This document shows, in pieces, positions 50,568 to 58,879 of a stretch of DNA of 64,000 nt. The position numbers and the translations under genes are program-made. This stretch comes from Micromonospora sp. WMMD961 (GTDB taxonomy: Bacteria; Actinomycetota; Actinomycetes; Mycobacteriales; Micromonosporaceae), in NCBI RefSeq assembly GCF_029626145.1, contig NZ_JARUBJ010000002.1, positions 2,386,501 through 2,450,500 of the forward strand, read 5' to 3'. The stretch's first letter is position 1; every line of letters begins with the position of its first letter. The notes beneath the pieces are model-generated. The model did not search any database, had not been told where the DNA came from, and saw only the letters and a program-made list of their open reading frames with translations.

Positions 50568-50749
50568 TCGATGCCGCGCAGGATGTGCCGTTCGTCCTCG
50601 ACGTCGTCGTCGCCGGCACTGATCCGTCCGAGCAGGACGGCGGCGGCCCAGATCGTCAGGGGCGTGGCCGCCCCGGTCATGCCGCCGGCGGTCCGGTCGT
50701 CCCGGCTCTGGCTCCGCTCCGCTCGCGGTGGCCTGCGCTGAGCCTGCAT
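50564..50749 (-). CDS. Small hypothetical protein with one hydrophobic segment, 61 residues
   Basis: MQAQRRPPRAERSQSRDDRT begins a basic N-terminus, followed by a short hydrophobic stretch (ATPLTIWAAAVLLGRIS) and an acidic end (DDDVEDERHILRGIE). GAGGAGGGG is 8 bases upstream of ATG 50749, the main support. It may be a small membrane or peripheral protein; the family is not recognised. It converges on corA. Confidence 0.55.
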   Translation of the reverse strand: MQAQRRPPRAERSQSRDDRTAGGMTGAATPLTIWAAAVLLGRISAGDDDVEDERHILRGIE

Positions 50750-50934
50750 AGGCACTGCCCCTCCTCGTCGAAGCCGCCGTGGGGCGGCGCGGCGTGAGCC
50801 CGCGCCGCCGGCCGGGCGAATCGCGCTCGGCAGGACGGCATCCATGTCGAACCATCCCACGTCAGAGCGCACAACCACCGCTTGTTTTCGGTTTCCCGAC
50901 TGTCGCCCGCCAAACCGGACATTTTTGTCGAGGG

Positions 50935-51450
50935 TCAGGGCAGCGGGTGGGCGATGCCGCGGGCGTGGTCGGTGAGGGCCGCCCCGACCACGGTCGCGGC
51001 CAGCGGCAACACCTCCAGGCAGCGGCGCACCGCGGCGGCCATCAGCGCGTTCGGCACCCGCATGGAGAGCGTGCAGTGCGGCACCCAACGACCCGGCTGG
51101 TAGTGCTCGGTCAACGGGATGCCGGCGGCGGCGAGCCGGTCGTAGACCGTGCGGTGGTGGGCCAGCAGCTCCGGGGTGGGCGTCGGGCCGAGCCAGAGCA
51201 CCCGACCGACGAACTGGCCGGCGTGTTGGAACTCGAGCCGCAGGGGAGCGGCCACCACCGTCCCGTGCAGGGCCGCGGCGACCTGTCCCGGGTCGAACCG
51301 GGGAGCCACCGCCAGCGAGACGTGCGGCCGGTGACGTTGCTCCAGCAGGGAACGCATGCTCTGCACGCCCTCGGTCTCCAGCGCGTCCCACAGCACCCGG
51401 ATCCGGCGGGTGGCGTCCGGGTCCAGATACAACTCCACCGCCGCGACCAT
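50935..51450 (-). CDS. 2'-5' RNA ligase family (2H phosphoesterase) protein
   Basis: 171 residues with the two H-x-T/S-hydrophobic motifs of the 2H superfamily: HVSL at 43-46 and HCTL at 124-127. The fold is a two-lobed beta structure; substrates may be RNA 2',3'-cyclic phosphates or nucleotide cyclic phosphates. ATG 51450 comes 6 bases after TACCGT, the leaderless pattern. It is divergent from the DinB-like gene at 51529. Confidence 0.9.
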   Translation of the reverse strand: MVAAVELYLDPDATRRIRVLWDALETEGVQSMRSLLEQRHRPHVSLAVAPRFDPGQVAAALHGTVVAAPLRLEFQHAGQFVGRVLWLGPTPTPELLAHHRTVYDRLAAAGIPLTEHYQPGRWVPHCTLSMRVPNALMAAAVRRCLEVLPLAATVVGAALTDHARGIAHPLP

Positions 51451-51528
51451 TCGATCACGGTAGCGGCCGAGGTTTGGGCGCCCGTCCGCGGCGGTATGTG
51501 TTCGGAAACCGACCAGGAGGCGTGCCCG

Positions 51529-52038
51529 GTGGACGTGAGTGATCTGTTGACCGAGACGTTCGACCGGCTGCCCGACCTCGTCCGCGCGGCGGTGGAGGGC
51601 CTCAGCCCGGAGCAACTGCGCCACCAGCCCGCACCGGGCCACAACTCGATCGGTTGGCTGGTCTGGCACCTCACCCGCGTGCAGGACCAGCACGTCGCCG
51701 AGGTGCTCGACGCCGAGCCCGTCTGGGTGAGCGGCGACTGGGCGGGTCGGTTCGGGCTCACCGCAGACCCCGCCAACACGGGCTACGGGCACTCGCCCGA
51801 GCAGGTCGCGGCGGTGCGGCCGGAGAGCGCAGCGGTGTTGATCGACTACTACGGGGCGGTCGCGTCGCGTACCGGCGAGTTCCTGGCCGGGCTGCGCCCG
51901 GCGGACCTGGACCGCATCGTCGACGAGGGGTGGGACCCGCCGGTCACCCTCGGCGTCCGGCTGGTCAGCGTCGCCGAGGACGACCTGCAACACGTGGGTC
52001 AGGCCGCCTACCTGCGCGGTCTGCTCGAGACCGGCTGA
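51529..52038 (+). CDS. DinB-family (DUF664-like) protein
   Basis: 169 residues, four-helix bundle of the DinB/YfiT type. Metal-binding histidines are expected in GWLVWHLTRVQDQHVAEVL and in DDLQHVGQAAYLRG; QPAPGHNSIG is a family feature. These proteins often act as thiol-dependent S-transferases (mycothiol in actinomycetes) in detoxification, though many are uncharacterised. AGGAGG lies 8 bases before GTG 51529; an upstream ATG (51496) would add 11 residues. Confidence 0.85.
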   Translation: MDVSDLLTETFDRLPDLVRAAVEGLSPEQLRHQPAPGHNSIGWLVWHLTRVQDQHVAEVLDAEPVWVSGDWAGRFGLTADPANTGYGHSPEQVAAVRPESAAVLIDYYGAVASRTGEFLAGLRPADLDRIVDEGWDPPVTLGVRLVSVAEDDLQHVGQAAYLRGLLETG

Positions 52039-52053
52039 CCGCACTGCGCCGGC

Positions 52054-53100
52054 TCACGGCACGATGACGGCCCGGCCCTCCAGCGTTCCGTCGCGCATCT
52101 GCTGGTACGCGTCGAGAGCGTCGTCCAGCGAGAACCGGGTGGTCTTCGGGCGGACCAGAGCACGGGCGCCCAGGTCCAGCACCTCGACCAGTTCCCCGCG
52201 ACTACCCCAGTAGGTGGTCGCGATGCTCACCTCGTAGGGCACGGCGAAGAACGACACCGCCACGGTGCCCCCGCCGAGACCCACGATGGTCAGGTCGCCC
52301 ACCGTGCGGGCCGTCGCCACGCCCAGGGCGAGGGTGGCGTCCGTACCGACGAAGTCCAGCACCACGTCGGCGCCGCGACCGCCGGTGGCCTGTCGGATCT
52401 CCTCCGCGGCGTCCGGACCGGACATGATCGCCCGGTCGGCACCGCACTCCTCGGCCAGCCGCAGCGCCTCGGCGCGGTTGTCCACCGCGAGCACGCGGGC
52501 GGCGGTGGTGGCCTTGAGGATCTGCACGCCCACGTGCCCCAGCCCGCCGACTCCGATCACCACGGCGGTGCTGCCGGGCGGCAACTTCGGCCAGGAGCGG
52601 CGGATCGCGTGGTACGGGGTGAGCCCGGCATCGGTCAGCGGTGCGGCGTCGGCCGGATCCAAACCCTCCGGCAGAGGTACGACGTGCCGCGCGTCCGGGA
52701 CCAGCTCGAACTCGGCCATCCCGCCGTCCAGTCCGAGGCCCCCGCCTCCGCTCGGCACCGGCGCACCGGACGGGTTCTCGCAGTACGTGTCGACACCGAC
52801 CCGGCACCGGGCGCAGGTGCCACAGCCCCACGCGCCGAAGACGGCCACCGGTTGCCCGACGGACAGCCCGGTGACCCCGTCGCCGAGGGCGTGCACCCAG
52901 CCGGCGTTCTCGTGGCCGAGGGTGAATGGTGGGTTCCAGGGCATGGTGCCGGGCTCGAACTCGTCCATCAGATGCAAGTCGGAATGGCAGGCGCCGGCGC
53001 CGCCGACGCGGATCACCACCTGACCCGGCCCGGGCGTCGGGTCGGGAACCTCGACCAACTCCGGCGTCGACTTCCAGTCCGGCAATCGCAGCGCGCGCAT
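52054..53100 (-). CDS. NAD(P)-dependent zinc alcohol dehydrogenase
   Basis: 348 residues. Catalytic zinc ligands in GACHSDLHLMDEF and TLGHENAGWV; structural zinc in CGTCARCRVGVDTYC; Rossmann site VIGVGGLGHVGVQI; ends ... LEGRAVIVP. This is the AdhA/primary alcohol type common in actinomycetes. ATG 53100 has GGGAG 7 bases upstream. It converges with the DinB gene and is divergent from the SCP2-like gene. Confidence 0.95.
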   Translation of the reverse strand: MRALRLPDWKSTPELVEVPDPTPGPGQVVIRVGGAGACHSDLHLMDEFEPGTMPWNPPFTLGHENAGWVHALGDGVTGLSVGQPVAVFGAWGCGTCARCRVGVDTYCENPSGAPVPSGGGGLGLDGGMAEFELVPDARHVVPLPEGLDPADAAPLTDAGLTPYHAIRRSWPKLPPGSTAVVIGVGGLGHVGVQILKATTAARVLAVDNRAEALRLAEECGADRAIMSGPDAAEEIRQATGGRGADVVLDFVGTDATLALGVATARTVGDLTIVGLGGGTVAVSFFAVPYEVSIATTYWGSRGELVEVLDLGARALVRPKTTRFSLDDALDAYQQMRDGTLEGRAVIVP

Positions 53101-53255
53101 CCGGTGCTCCCTCGCTCGACGGCACCGTTGGCTGCCCACCCCACCGACGGCCAAACGGCCGGCGTCGTACACCCCCGGCACCTCACCCGTTTCGGGTGAA
53201 CCGGCCTCACCCGGGCGCGGGTGATCCTGCGGAGAACCGTGGGGGAGGGGAACTG

Positions 53256-53663
53256 ATGGGCGTGACGGCAGAGGAGTACCTGCAACAGTTGGACGCCGGC
53301 CGGCGCCCCGACCTGCCGGAGACGACAGCGGGCACGCTGCGGCTGGACGTGCGCGGCGACGGTTGCACCGACCACTGGTTTCTGACCGTCTCCGACCAGC
53401 ACGTCCAGGTGAGCCGCTCAGCTGACGACGCCGACCTGGTGGTCCGTATGGACCGCTGGGTGTTCGACCGGATGGTCAAGGGTGAGCTGCATCCCGGCGC
53501 GGCCATGCTGCGCAACGAGCTGACCATGCAGGGCGACATGCGCCTGCTGCTGGTGCTACGGCGAATCTTCGCGGGGCCGGCCGACGCCCGCCATCCTCGG
53601 GAGCTGGGTCGGGCCGCCCTGGCGGCCCGGACCGCGCCTGCCGCTCGGGAGGGTAGGTCGTGA
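53256..53663 (+). CDS. SCP2-like sterol/lipid-carrier domain protein
   Basis: 135 residues. The pattern TLRLDVRGDGCTDHWFLTVS, then DADLVVRMDRWVFDRMVKGE and LTMQGDMRLLLVLRRIF, is that of stand-alone SCP2 domains, with the usual hydrophobic pocket-forming strands. Ligand unknown. GGGAGGGG lies 6 bases before ATG 53256. It overlaps the glycogen-debranching gene by 4 bases (GTGA), so the two are translationally coupled although their domains have no obvious link. Confidence 0.8.
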   Translation: MGVTAEEYLQQLDAGRRPDLPETTAGTLRLDVRGDGCTDHWFLTVSDQHVQVSRSADDADLVVRMDRWVFDRMVKGELHPGAAMLRNELTMQGDMRLLLVLRRIFAGPADARHPRELGRAALAARTAPAAREGRS

Positions 53664-55723
53664 AGCAGGAGTTGCTGCACGTGATCGCCGGCAACGTGTT
53701 CGCGATCAGCGACGCCCAGGGCGACATCGAGGCCGACCCGCGAACACCCGTCGGCCTCTTCGCGTACGACACCCGTTTCCTGTCCCGCTGGGTGCTCAAG
53801 ATCGACGGTGAACGGATCAACGCCCTGTCCCGTGACGACATGACGTACTTCGAGACCCGGTTCTTCCTGGTCCCCGGAGCGGCAAGCCACTACGTCGACG
53901 CCGACGTGTCGATCATCCGGCACCGTTCGATCCACGACTGTGCGCACGAGAGGATCACGGTGCTCAACCACTCGGCCGAGCCCGCCGAGTTCACCGTCCG
54001 GGTGGAGATGGGTAGCGACTTCACCGACATCGCCGAGATCGGCCACCTCCGGCGGCGGGTCGTCAAGGTCACGCCGGACTCGGCCAACCGCCGGTTGATA
54101 CTGCGCTACCAGCGGCAACGGTTCGTCCGCCAGACCACCGTGCAGAGCACCGCCCCGGTCGAGGTGGACGAGGAGGGAATGACGTTCCGGATCCGGGTCG
54201 CCCCGGAGGGCACGTGGGAGACCGACCTGCACATCGCCATGACCATGGGCGGCGAAGGCGGCCAGGACGTCCGCGCCTCCCTGAAGTCGCACCAGCGGGC
54301 CGTGCGGGTGGGGATGCGCGAGGACCTGGCGGGCTGGATGGACCGGGCCCCGACGCTGGTCGCCGAACGCGACGGGCTGGAGGAGCTGTACCGGGGAACG
54401 TTGGCGGACCTCGCGGCACTGCGGTACAAGCCGTGGTCGTCGCGTGACCAGGTGCCGATCGCCGGTCTGCCGTGGACGATGTGGCTGTGTGGACGGCACA
54501 GCATCATCACCTGCCTGCAGACGATGGCGTTCACCCCCGAGCTGACCCCCGCGACGCTGCGGATGCTGGCGTTCCTGCAGGGTGCTCGCCTCGACGACGA
54601 CCTGGACGAGGAGCCGGGCAAGATCCTGGCCCACCTCCGCTACGGCGAGTCCGGCGCGTTCGGCGAGCGGGCGAACGCGTTGTACTACGGCGCGGCGGAC
54701 ACCACCCCGCTCTTCGTGGTCCTGCTCGACGAGTACGAGCGCTGGTCCGGTGACGCGGACCTGGTGCGCGAGCTGCGCCAACCGGCCCGCATGGCGTTGG
54801 ACTGGATCGACGAGTACGGCGACCTGACCGGGGACGGTTACGTGCGCTACCAGCGTCGCAACGAGCGCGACGGCGCGATCAACCAGTGTTGGAAGGACAC
54901 GCCGGACGCGATCACCAGTGCGCGCGGCCAACAACCGGCCTTTCCCCGTGCCACCTGCGAGTTGCAGGGCTACGCGTACGACGCGAAGAGGCGCGGCGCC
55001 CGGCTGGCCCGGGAGTTCTGGGGCGAACCCGCGTACGCCGACCGGCTGGAGCGGGACGCCGCAGCTCTCAAGGAGCGCTTCAACCGGGACTTCTGGCTGC
55101 CCCACCAGGAGTACTACGCGTTGGCGCTCGACCCGTACGGCGAGCCCGTCGACGCGCTGGCGTCCAACATGGGGCACCTGCTGTGGAGCGGGATCGTCAC
55201 GGACGACCGCGCCGGAGCCGTCGCCGAGCACCTCGTCGGGCCGCGGTTGTTCGGCGGTTGGGGGGTGCGAACCTTCGCCACCGGGCAGCGCCCATTCAAC
55301 CCGATGGGCTCACATCTGGGCGCGGTGTGGCCGGCGGACAACGCCCTGATCGCCGCTGGGCTACGCCGCTACCGGTACGACGCGCAGGCGGCCACGATCA
55401 CGGCCGGCATCTTCGACATGGCGCAGACCCTGGGTGGGGCCGTGCCGGAGATGGTTGCCGGACATGATCGCCGTCTGACGAAGTATCCCGTCCAGTTGCC
55501 GGCGGCCGGTCGTCCGCAGGCGTGGTCCTCCGGGGGGCTGCTGATGCTGCTGGCCACCATGCTGGGGCTGCGGCCCACCGGCGACAACCTGCTGGTCAAC
55601 CCGGCCGTGCCCGAGGGATTCGGCCGGCTGGAACTGCTCGACATCCCGGGCCGTTGGGGTCACTCCGACGCCTACGCCAGGGACCGGACCACGGCGCACC
55701 GATCCGGCTCACGCGTGCACTGA
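53660..55723 (+). CDS. Amylo-alpha-1,6-glucosidase / glycogen debranching enzyme family
   Basis: 687 residues. N-terminal domain GDE_N_bis (residues 1-190: GNVFAISDAQGDIEADPRTP, VGLFAYDTRFLSRW). The C-terminal (alpha/alpha) barrel carries PWTMWLCGRHSIITCLQTMA, NQCWKDTPDAITSARG, ELQGYAYDAKRRGARLAREF, and FNPMGSHLGAVWPADNALIA. It should release alpha-1,6-linked glucose from glycogen-like polymers or related oligosaccharides in the cytosol. GTG 53660 overlaps the SCP2-like gene's stop. Confidence 0.9.
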   Translation: MKQELLHVIAGNVFAISDAQGDIEADPRTPVGLFAYDTRFLSRWVLKIDGERINALSRDDMTYFETRFFLVPGAASHYVDADVSIIRHRSIHDCAHERITVLNHSAEPAEFTVRVEMGSDFTDIAEIGHLRRRVVKVTPDSANRRLILRYQRQRFVRQTTVQSTAPVEVDEEGMTFRIRVAPEGTWETDLHIAMTMGGEGGQDVRASLKSHQRAVRVGMREDLAGWMDRAPTLVAERDGLEELYRGTLADLAALRYKPWSSRDQVPIAGLPWTMWLCGRHSIITCLQTMAFTPELTPATLRMLAFLQGARLDDDLDEEPGKILAHLRYGESGAFGERANALYYGAADTTPLFVVLLDEYERWSGDADLVRELRQPARMALDWIDEYGDLTGDGYVRYQRRNERDGAINQCWKDTPDAITSARGQQPAFPRATCELQGYAYDAKRRGARLAREFWGEPAYADRLERDAAALKERFNRDFWLPHQEYYALALDPYGEPVDALASNMGHLLWSGIVTDDRAGAVAEHLVGPRLFGGWGVRTFATGQRPFNPMGSHLGAVWPADNALIAAGLRRYRYDAQAATITAGIFDMAQTLGGAVPEMVAGHDRRLTKYPVQLPAAGRPQAWSSGGLLMLLATMLGLRPTGDNLLVNPAVPEGFGRLELLDIPGRWGHSDAYARDRTTAHRSGSRVH

Positions 55724-55745
55724 GCGGCCGAGCAACGGCGCTCAG
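55720..55745. terminator. Hairpin spanning both convergent stop codons
   Basis: CTGAGCG (55720-55726) pairs with CGCTCAG (55739-55745), 12-base loop. Each arm contains one stop codon, of the debranching gene and of the DinB-like gene on the other strand. Confidence 0.5.
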
Positions 55746-56245
55746 CCCATGGTCCGGGCGCCGTCGATCGACTCGCGCAGGATGTCGGCATGCCCTGCGT
55801 GTTGGGACGTCTCGGCGATCAGGTGCAGCAACACCCGGCGAACCGTCCAACTCGCGCCCGGCTCGAACCAGGGCGCCTGCGGCAGCGGGTGCGCCGCGTC
55901 CAGGTCGAGGGTGGCGAGCAGCTCGTCGGTGTGGTCAGCCACTTCCTGGAAGCGCTCGACCAGCCCGGCCAGGGTCTCGCCGGGCGCCATCCGGAACTGA
56001 CCGACCCAGTCGATCTCGGCGCGCTCCATCGCCTCCGCGCCGCCCACCGCGAAGAGCATCCATCGGTGCTCGACGTTGGTCACGTGCTTGACGAGGCCAC
56101 CGAGGCAGAGCTCGCTGGCGGTGGGGCGGGCTGCCGCCTGCTCGTCGGTGAGCCCGTTGACGGTGTGCAGGAGGAAACCCCGATGCTTACGCAGTGTCTC
56201 TAGCAGGTCGGCCCGCTCACCGGTGAGCTGCTCGGTGCTGGTCAT
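55742..56245 (-). CDS. DinB family protein (DUF664)
   Basis: 167 residues. Landmarks: LLETLRKHRGFLLHTVNGLT, LGGLVKHVTNVEHRWML with metal-binding His candidates, and a C-terminal VLLHLIAETSQHAGHADILR with the third His set. The end ESIDGARTMG is typical of mycothiol-dependent DUF664 members. It may act on electrophiles, but its substrate is unknown. ATG 56245 has GAGGGG 7 bases upstream; the long upstream frame is not coding. Confidence 0.9.
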   Translation of the reverse strand: MTSTEQLTGERADLLETLRKHRGFLLHTVNGLTDEQAAARPTASELCLGGLVKHVTNVEHRWMLFAVGGAEAMERAEIDWVGQFRMAPGETLAGLVERFQEVADHTDELLATLDLDAAHPLPQAPWFEPGASWTVRRVLLHLIAETSQHAGHADILRESIDGARTMG

Positions 56246-56402
56246 GGCGCCACCCCTCGTCGCTGTGCGTTCGAACCTCGAAAGCCCGCTCGGTGTCACC
56301 GTAGGACGAGACACCGACACTTCCCGGCCCCGACACCCTCCGGTCCGACCGGAGGCGCACCAGCGGTTGCCGATCCACGTCCGTGGCTGTCCACTGAATG
56401 AC

Positions 56403-57314
56403 ATGGGTGTCATCAAGGTGGGCTCGTCGTCCTGGGCGGACCAGTCGTTGCTGCGGTCGGGGTGGTACCCGCGCTCGGCCAACACGCCGGCCCGCCGGCT
56501 CGGCTTCTACGCCGGCCGGTTCCCACTGGTCGAGGTGGACACGTCCTACTACGCGGTCCCCGTGCCCGAGACCACGCACGGGTGGGTCGACGCCACGCCT
56601 GACGACTTCACGTTCGACGTCAAGGCCTTCAGCCTCTTCACCGGCCACCCGACCCCGGTCGCCGCGCTGCCCCGGGACCTACGCCCGGCTGCCGGCCCGA
56701 GCCGGATCCGCCGACGCGACCTGCCGCCGCAGGCGTACGACGAGCTGTGGGCCCGTTTCCGCGCGGCTCTCGACCCGATCGCGGCGGCCGGCAAGCTCGG
56801 CGCGGTGATGTTGCAGTTCCCCCCGTGGCTGGTGCGCAGCGACGCCGCCGAGCGCCGGATCGTGGAGTTGGCGCAGCGCTGCCGGCCGTGGCGGGTCGGC
56901 GTGGAGGTGCGGCACCGGTCCTGGTTCGACGGCCCGGCGGCACCGGACACCCTGGATCTGCTGCGTGCGCACGACCTGTCCCTGGTCTGCGTGGACATGC
57001 CGCAGGGGCACCCGTCGTCGGTGCCACCGATCCTGACCGCGACGGCGCAGCCGGCGATCGTCCGGTTCCACGGCCACAGCGGGGCCTGGGGAGGCGGCGA
57101 CAAGCAGGAGAAGTTCCGCTACGCGTACGCCGATGACGAGCTTCGGCACTGGGCCGGGCTGCTGGCCGAGTTGGCCACCGAGGCCGACGACCTGCACGTG
57201 CTGTTCAACAACTGCTGTGCCGGGCAGGCCCAACGCGACGCCACCCGGCTGGCGCAACTGCTCACCGAGACGATGATCGGTGACCGCGCCCGGGCCACGT
57301 CGGCCACCGGCTGA
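56403..57314 (+). CDS. DUF72 domain-containing protein
   Basis: 303 residues, TIM-barrel DUF72 family: VGSSSWADQSLLRSGWYP at the start, FPLVEVDTSYYAVP, DFTFDVKAFSLFTGH, GAVMLQFPPWLV, VGVEVRHRSWF, and VRFHGHSGAW. HVLFNNC with following QRDA is the usual end. The family is related to sugar isomerase-like barrels; activity is unknown. ATG 56403 has no strong ribosome site; the start is fixed by the conserved VIKVGSSSW. Confidence 0.92.
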   Translation: MGVIKVGSSSWADQSLLRSGWYPRSANTPARRLGFYAGRFPLVEVDTSYYAVPVPETTHGWVDATPDDFTFDVKAFSLFTGHPTPVAALPRDLRPAAGPSRIRRRDLPPQAYDELWARFRAALDPIAAAGKLGAVMLQFPPWLVRSDAAERRIVELAQRCRPWRVGVEVRHRSWFDGPAAPDTLDLLRAHDLSLVCVDMPQGHPSSVPPILTATAQPAIVRFHGHSGAWGGGDKQEKFRYAYADDELRHWAGLLAELATEADDLHVLFNNCCAGQAQRDATRLAQLLTETMIGDRARATSATG

Positions 57315-57331
57315 CTGCCCCGGCGGTCAGG

Positions 57332-57703
57332 TCAGGAGCGCCGGCCCCGGGTGCGCAACGCGTCCTGCGTCGACTCTTCGATGTCGGCGTCGTCCGGGAA
57401 GGTCCTCCCGCTGGGCGCCGGATCGGGTGGCGCGCCCGGTCCGGCCATCGGCGTACGGGTTGGTTCCACCGGGCCGAAGCCGTGCCGTCCGGCGGGGTCG
57501 GTACGGCCCGTCGGGGCACCCGCGCGTCGCTCGCCGCGCCGGCCCTCGGGCACCGCGGTCTCCTCGCTGCCCTCGTCCATCGGCGAGTCCTCGTCCGTGC
57601 CCCAGGGCGCGTCGGCGGCGAAGCCGTCGCCGGTGCCCCACGGATGCACCGCCTCCGGTTCCAGCCGGTCGTTGTCGCCGCTGCGTCCCCTGTCCGCCGC
57701 CAT
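57332..57703 (-). CDS. Hypothetical acidic, disordered protein, 123 residues
   Basis: Starts MAADRGRSGDNDRLEPEAVH. The sequence is rich in Asp, Glu, Gly, Pro and Arg with no hydrophobic segment, ending DIEESTQDALRTRGRRS. HPWGTGDGF and APWGTDEDS form a small internal repeat (PWGT..). No family recognised. Start ATG 57703 is chosen over ones further upstream because of codon use, but no clear ribosome site is seen, so confidence is moderate. Confidence 0.5.
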   Translation of the reverse strand: MAADRGRSGDNDRLEPEAVHPWGTGDGFAADAPWGTDEDSPMDEGSEETAVPEGRRGERRAGAPTGRTDPAGRHGFGPVEPTRTPMAGPGAPPDPAPSGRTFPDDADIEESTQDALRTRGRRS

Positions 57704-57862
57704 GGCCACCCCGCTCGTCGGTCCGCCGCCGTCGGCGGACGGTGTGCCGTGCCTGTGCGCCCGCGCGTCGCCGCAGGCCGTCGTCGTCAGGCCGATGGCC
57801 CGCACGCTGCCGGAGAGCGCCCCGCCGTCGAGGTGGCGGCGGGACGCCCACCGGCCCGACGT

Positions 57863-58492
57863 TCAGCGTCCGGCCATCGCCATCGGCCGCTTGCCGTTGC
57901 TCATCCCGGCCATCTTGATCATGGTCTTCGAGGCGCCCCTCATCCCACCGGCCCGGCCGAGCATCCCCCGGAACACCTGTCCCGGCTTCTGCTGCTCGCC
58001 CATGTACGCGGTGACCACCACCAGGGTCCCGGTCAACGCCGGAATGGCCCACTGGAGCAGCTTCATCTGCCGCTGCGAGGAGGCCACGCTGGCCGGCGTC
58101 TGGTGGTTCGGCTCGGTGGCGCCGCTCACCGACGGGCCGCCCGCCTTCTCCAACCGCATGCCGACCAACCGGCTGTAGCCGGTCACCGCCAGCGCGCCGA
58201 TCGTCAACGCGGTCTTGAGGGCGCTGACCCGGCCGACGCCGGCCTGGGCCGCCACCCGTGGGCTCTCGGTCACCAGTTCACCGACCGCGCCGGCCAGGTG
58301 AGCGCCGATCGCCGCCGCGTTGACCGGGGTCCACTTGGACCATCCCGCCGACGCGACCGGGAGTCGCTGAGTCGAGTCGCTGATCTTCGCCGCTGCGCCG
58401 TTGACGCCGAAGGCACCCATGAGGGAGCCGCCAAACCAGGCCGCCAGGCCCAGATCGTGCATCGAGCGCAATGCGGTGTGCCGTTCGGACAT
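57863..58492 (-). CDS. Conserved membrane protein of unknown function
   Basis: 209 residues with about four hydrophobic segments: MHDLGLAAWFGGSLMGAFGV, VNAAAIGAHLAGAVGELV, ALKTALTIGALAVTG and LLQWAIPALTGTLVVVTAYM. The tail is basic with Met/Gly/Lys (KTMIKMAGMSNGKRPM). Proteins of this type are widespread in actinobacteria without known role. GGAAGGGG is 5 bases before ATG 58492. Confidence 0.7.
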   Translation of the reverse strand: MSERHTALRSMHDLGLAAWFGGSLMGAFGVNGAAAKISDSTQRLPVASAGWSKWTPVNAAAIGAHLAGAVGELVTESPRVAAQAGVGRVSALKTALTIGALAVTGYSRLVGMRLEKAGGPSVSGATEPNHQTPASVASSQRQMKLLQWAIPALTGTLVVVTAYMGEQQKPGQVFRGMLGRAGGMRGASKTMIKMAGMSNGKRPMAMAGR

Positions 58493-58689
58493 GTGATCCC
58501 CTTCCGCCGTGTCGGGCGGTGCGGCTTACCCGCCGCTCGCGCGGCTAACCCCGCCCCGGGCGGGCCGATCCGCGCCGTACCGGCAGGTGGGGGACGTTGC
58601 GGGCGTCGGTGGGTCGCCTCGCCGTCAGCAGGAGTCCTTCGCGCCATGGCGGGTACCTCCGCAAGCGACGCCGACGAGAGGGGAACGCG

Positions 58690-58860
58690 ATGTCGCAGCC
58701 GGACGAGAGCCGGGAGAAGACCCCCAAAACAGACGCCGTGCTCATGCACCCCGACGACGACCCGCACCGGAACACCGCGGAGGTGGCGCCGCGCAAGGAC
58801 CACGCCGCGATCCAGGTGGAGCGCGACGACGAACTGGTCCCGCTGGACCAGGACGAGTGA
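58690..58860 (+). CDS. Tiny charged protein, 56 residues
   Basis: MSQPDESREKTPKTDAVLMH begins a hydrophilic, probably disordered protein ending DDELVPLDQDE. GAGAGGGG lies 6 bases upstream of ATG 58690. It is the third short acidic protein in the window (others at 20140 and 28832). No function can be assigned. It converges with the hydrolase gene at 58880. Confidence 0.6.
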   Translation: MSQPDESREKTPKTDAVLMHPDDDPHRNTAEVAPRKDHAAIQVERDDELVPLDQDE

Positions 58861-58879
58861 GCCGCCCGGTCGGGACGTC

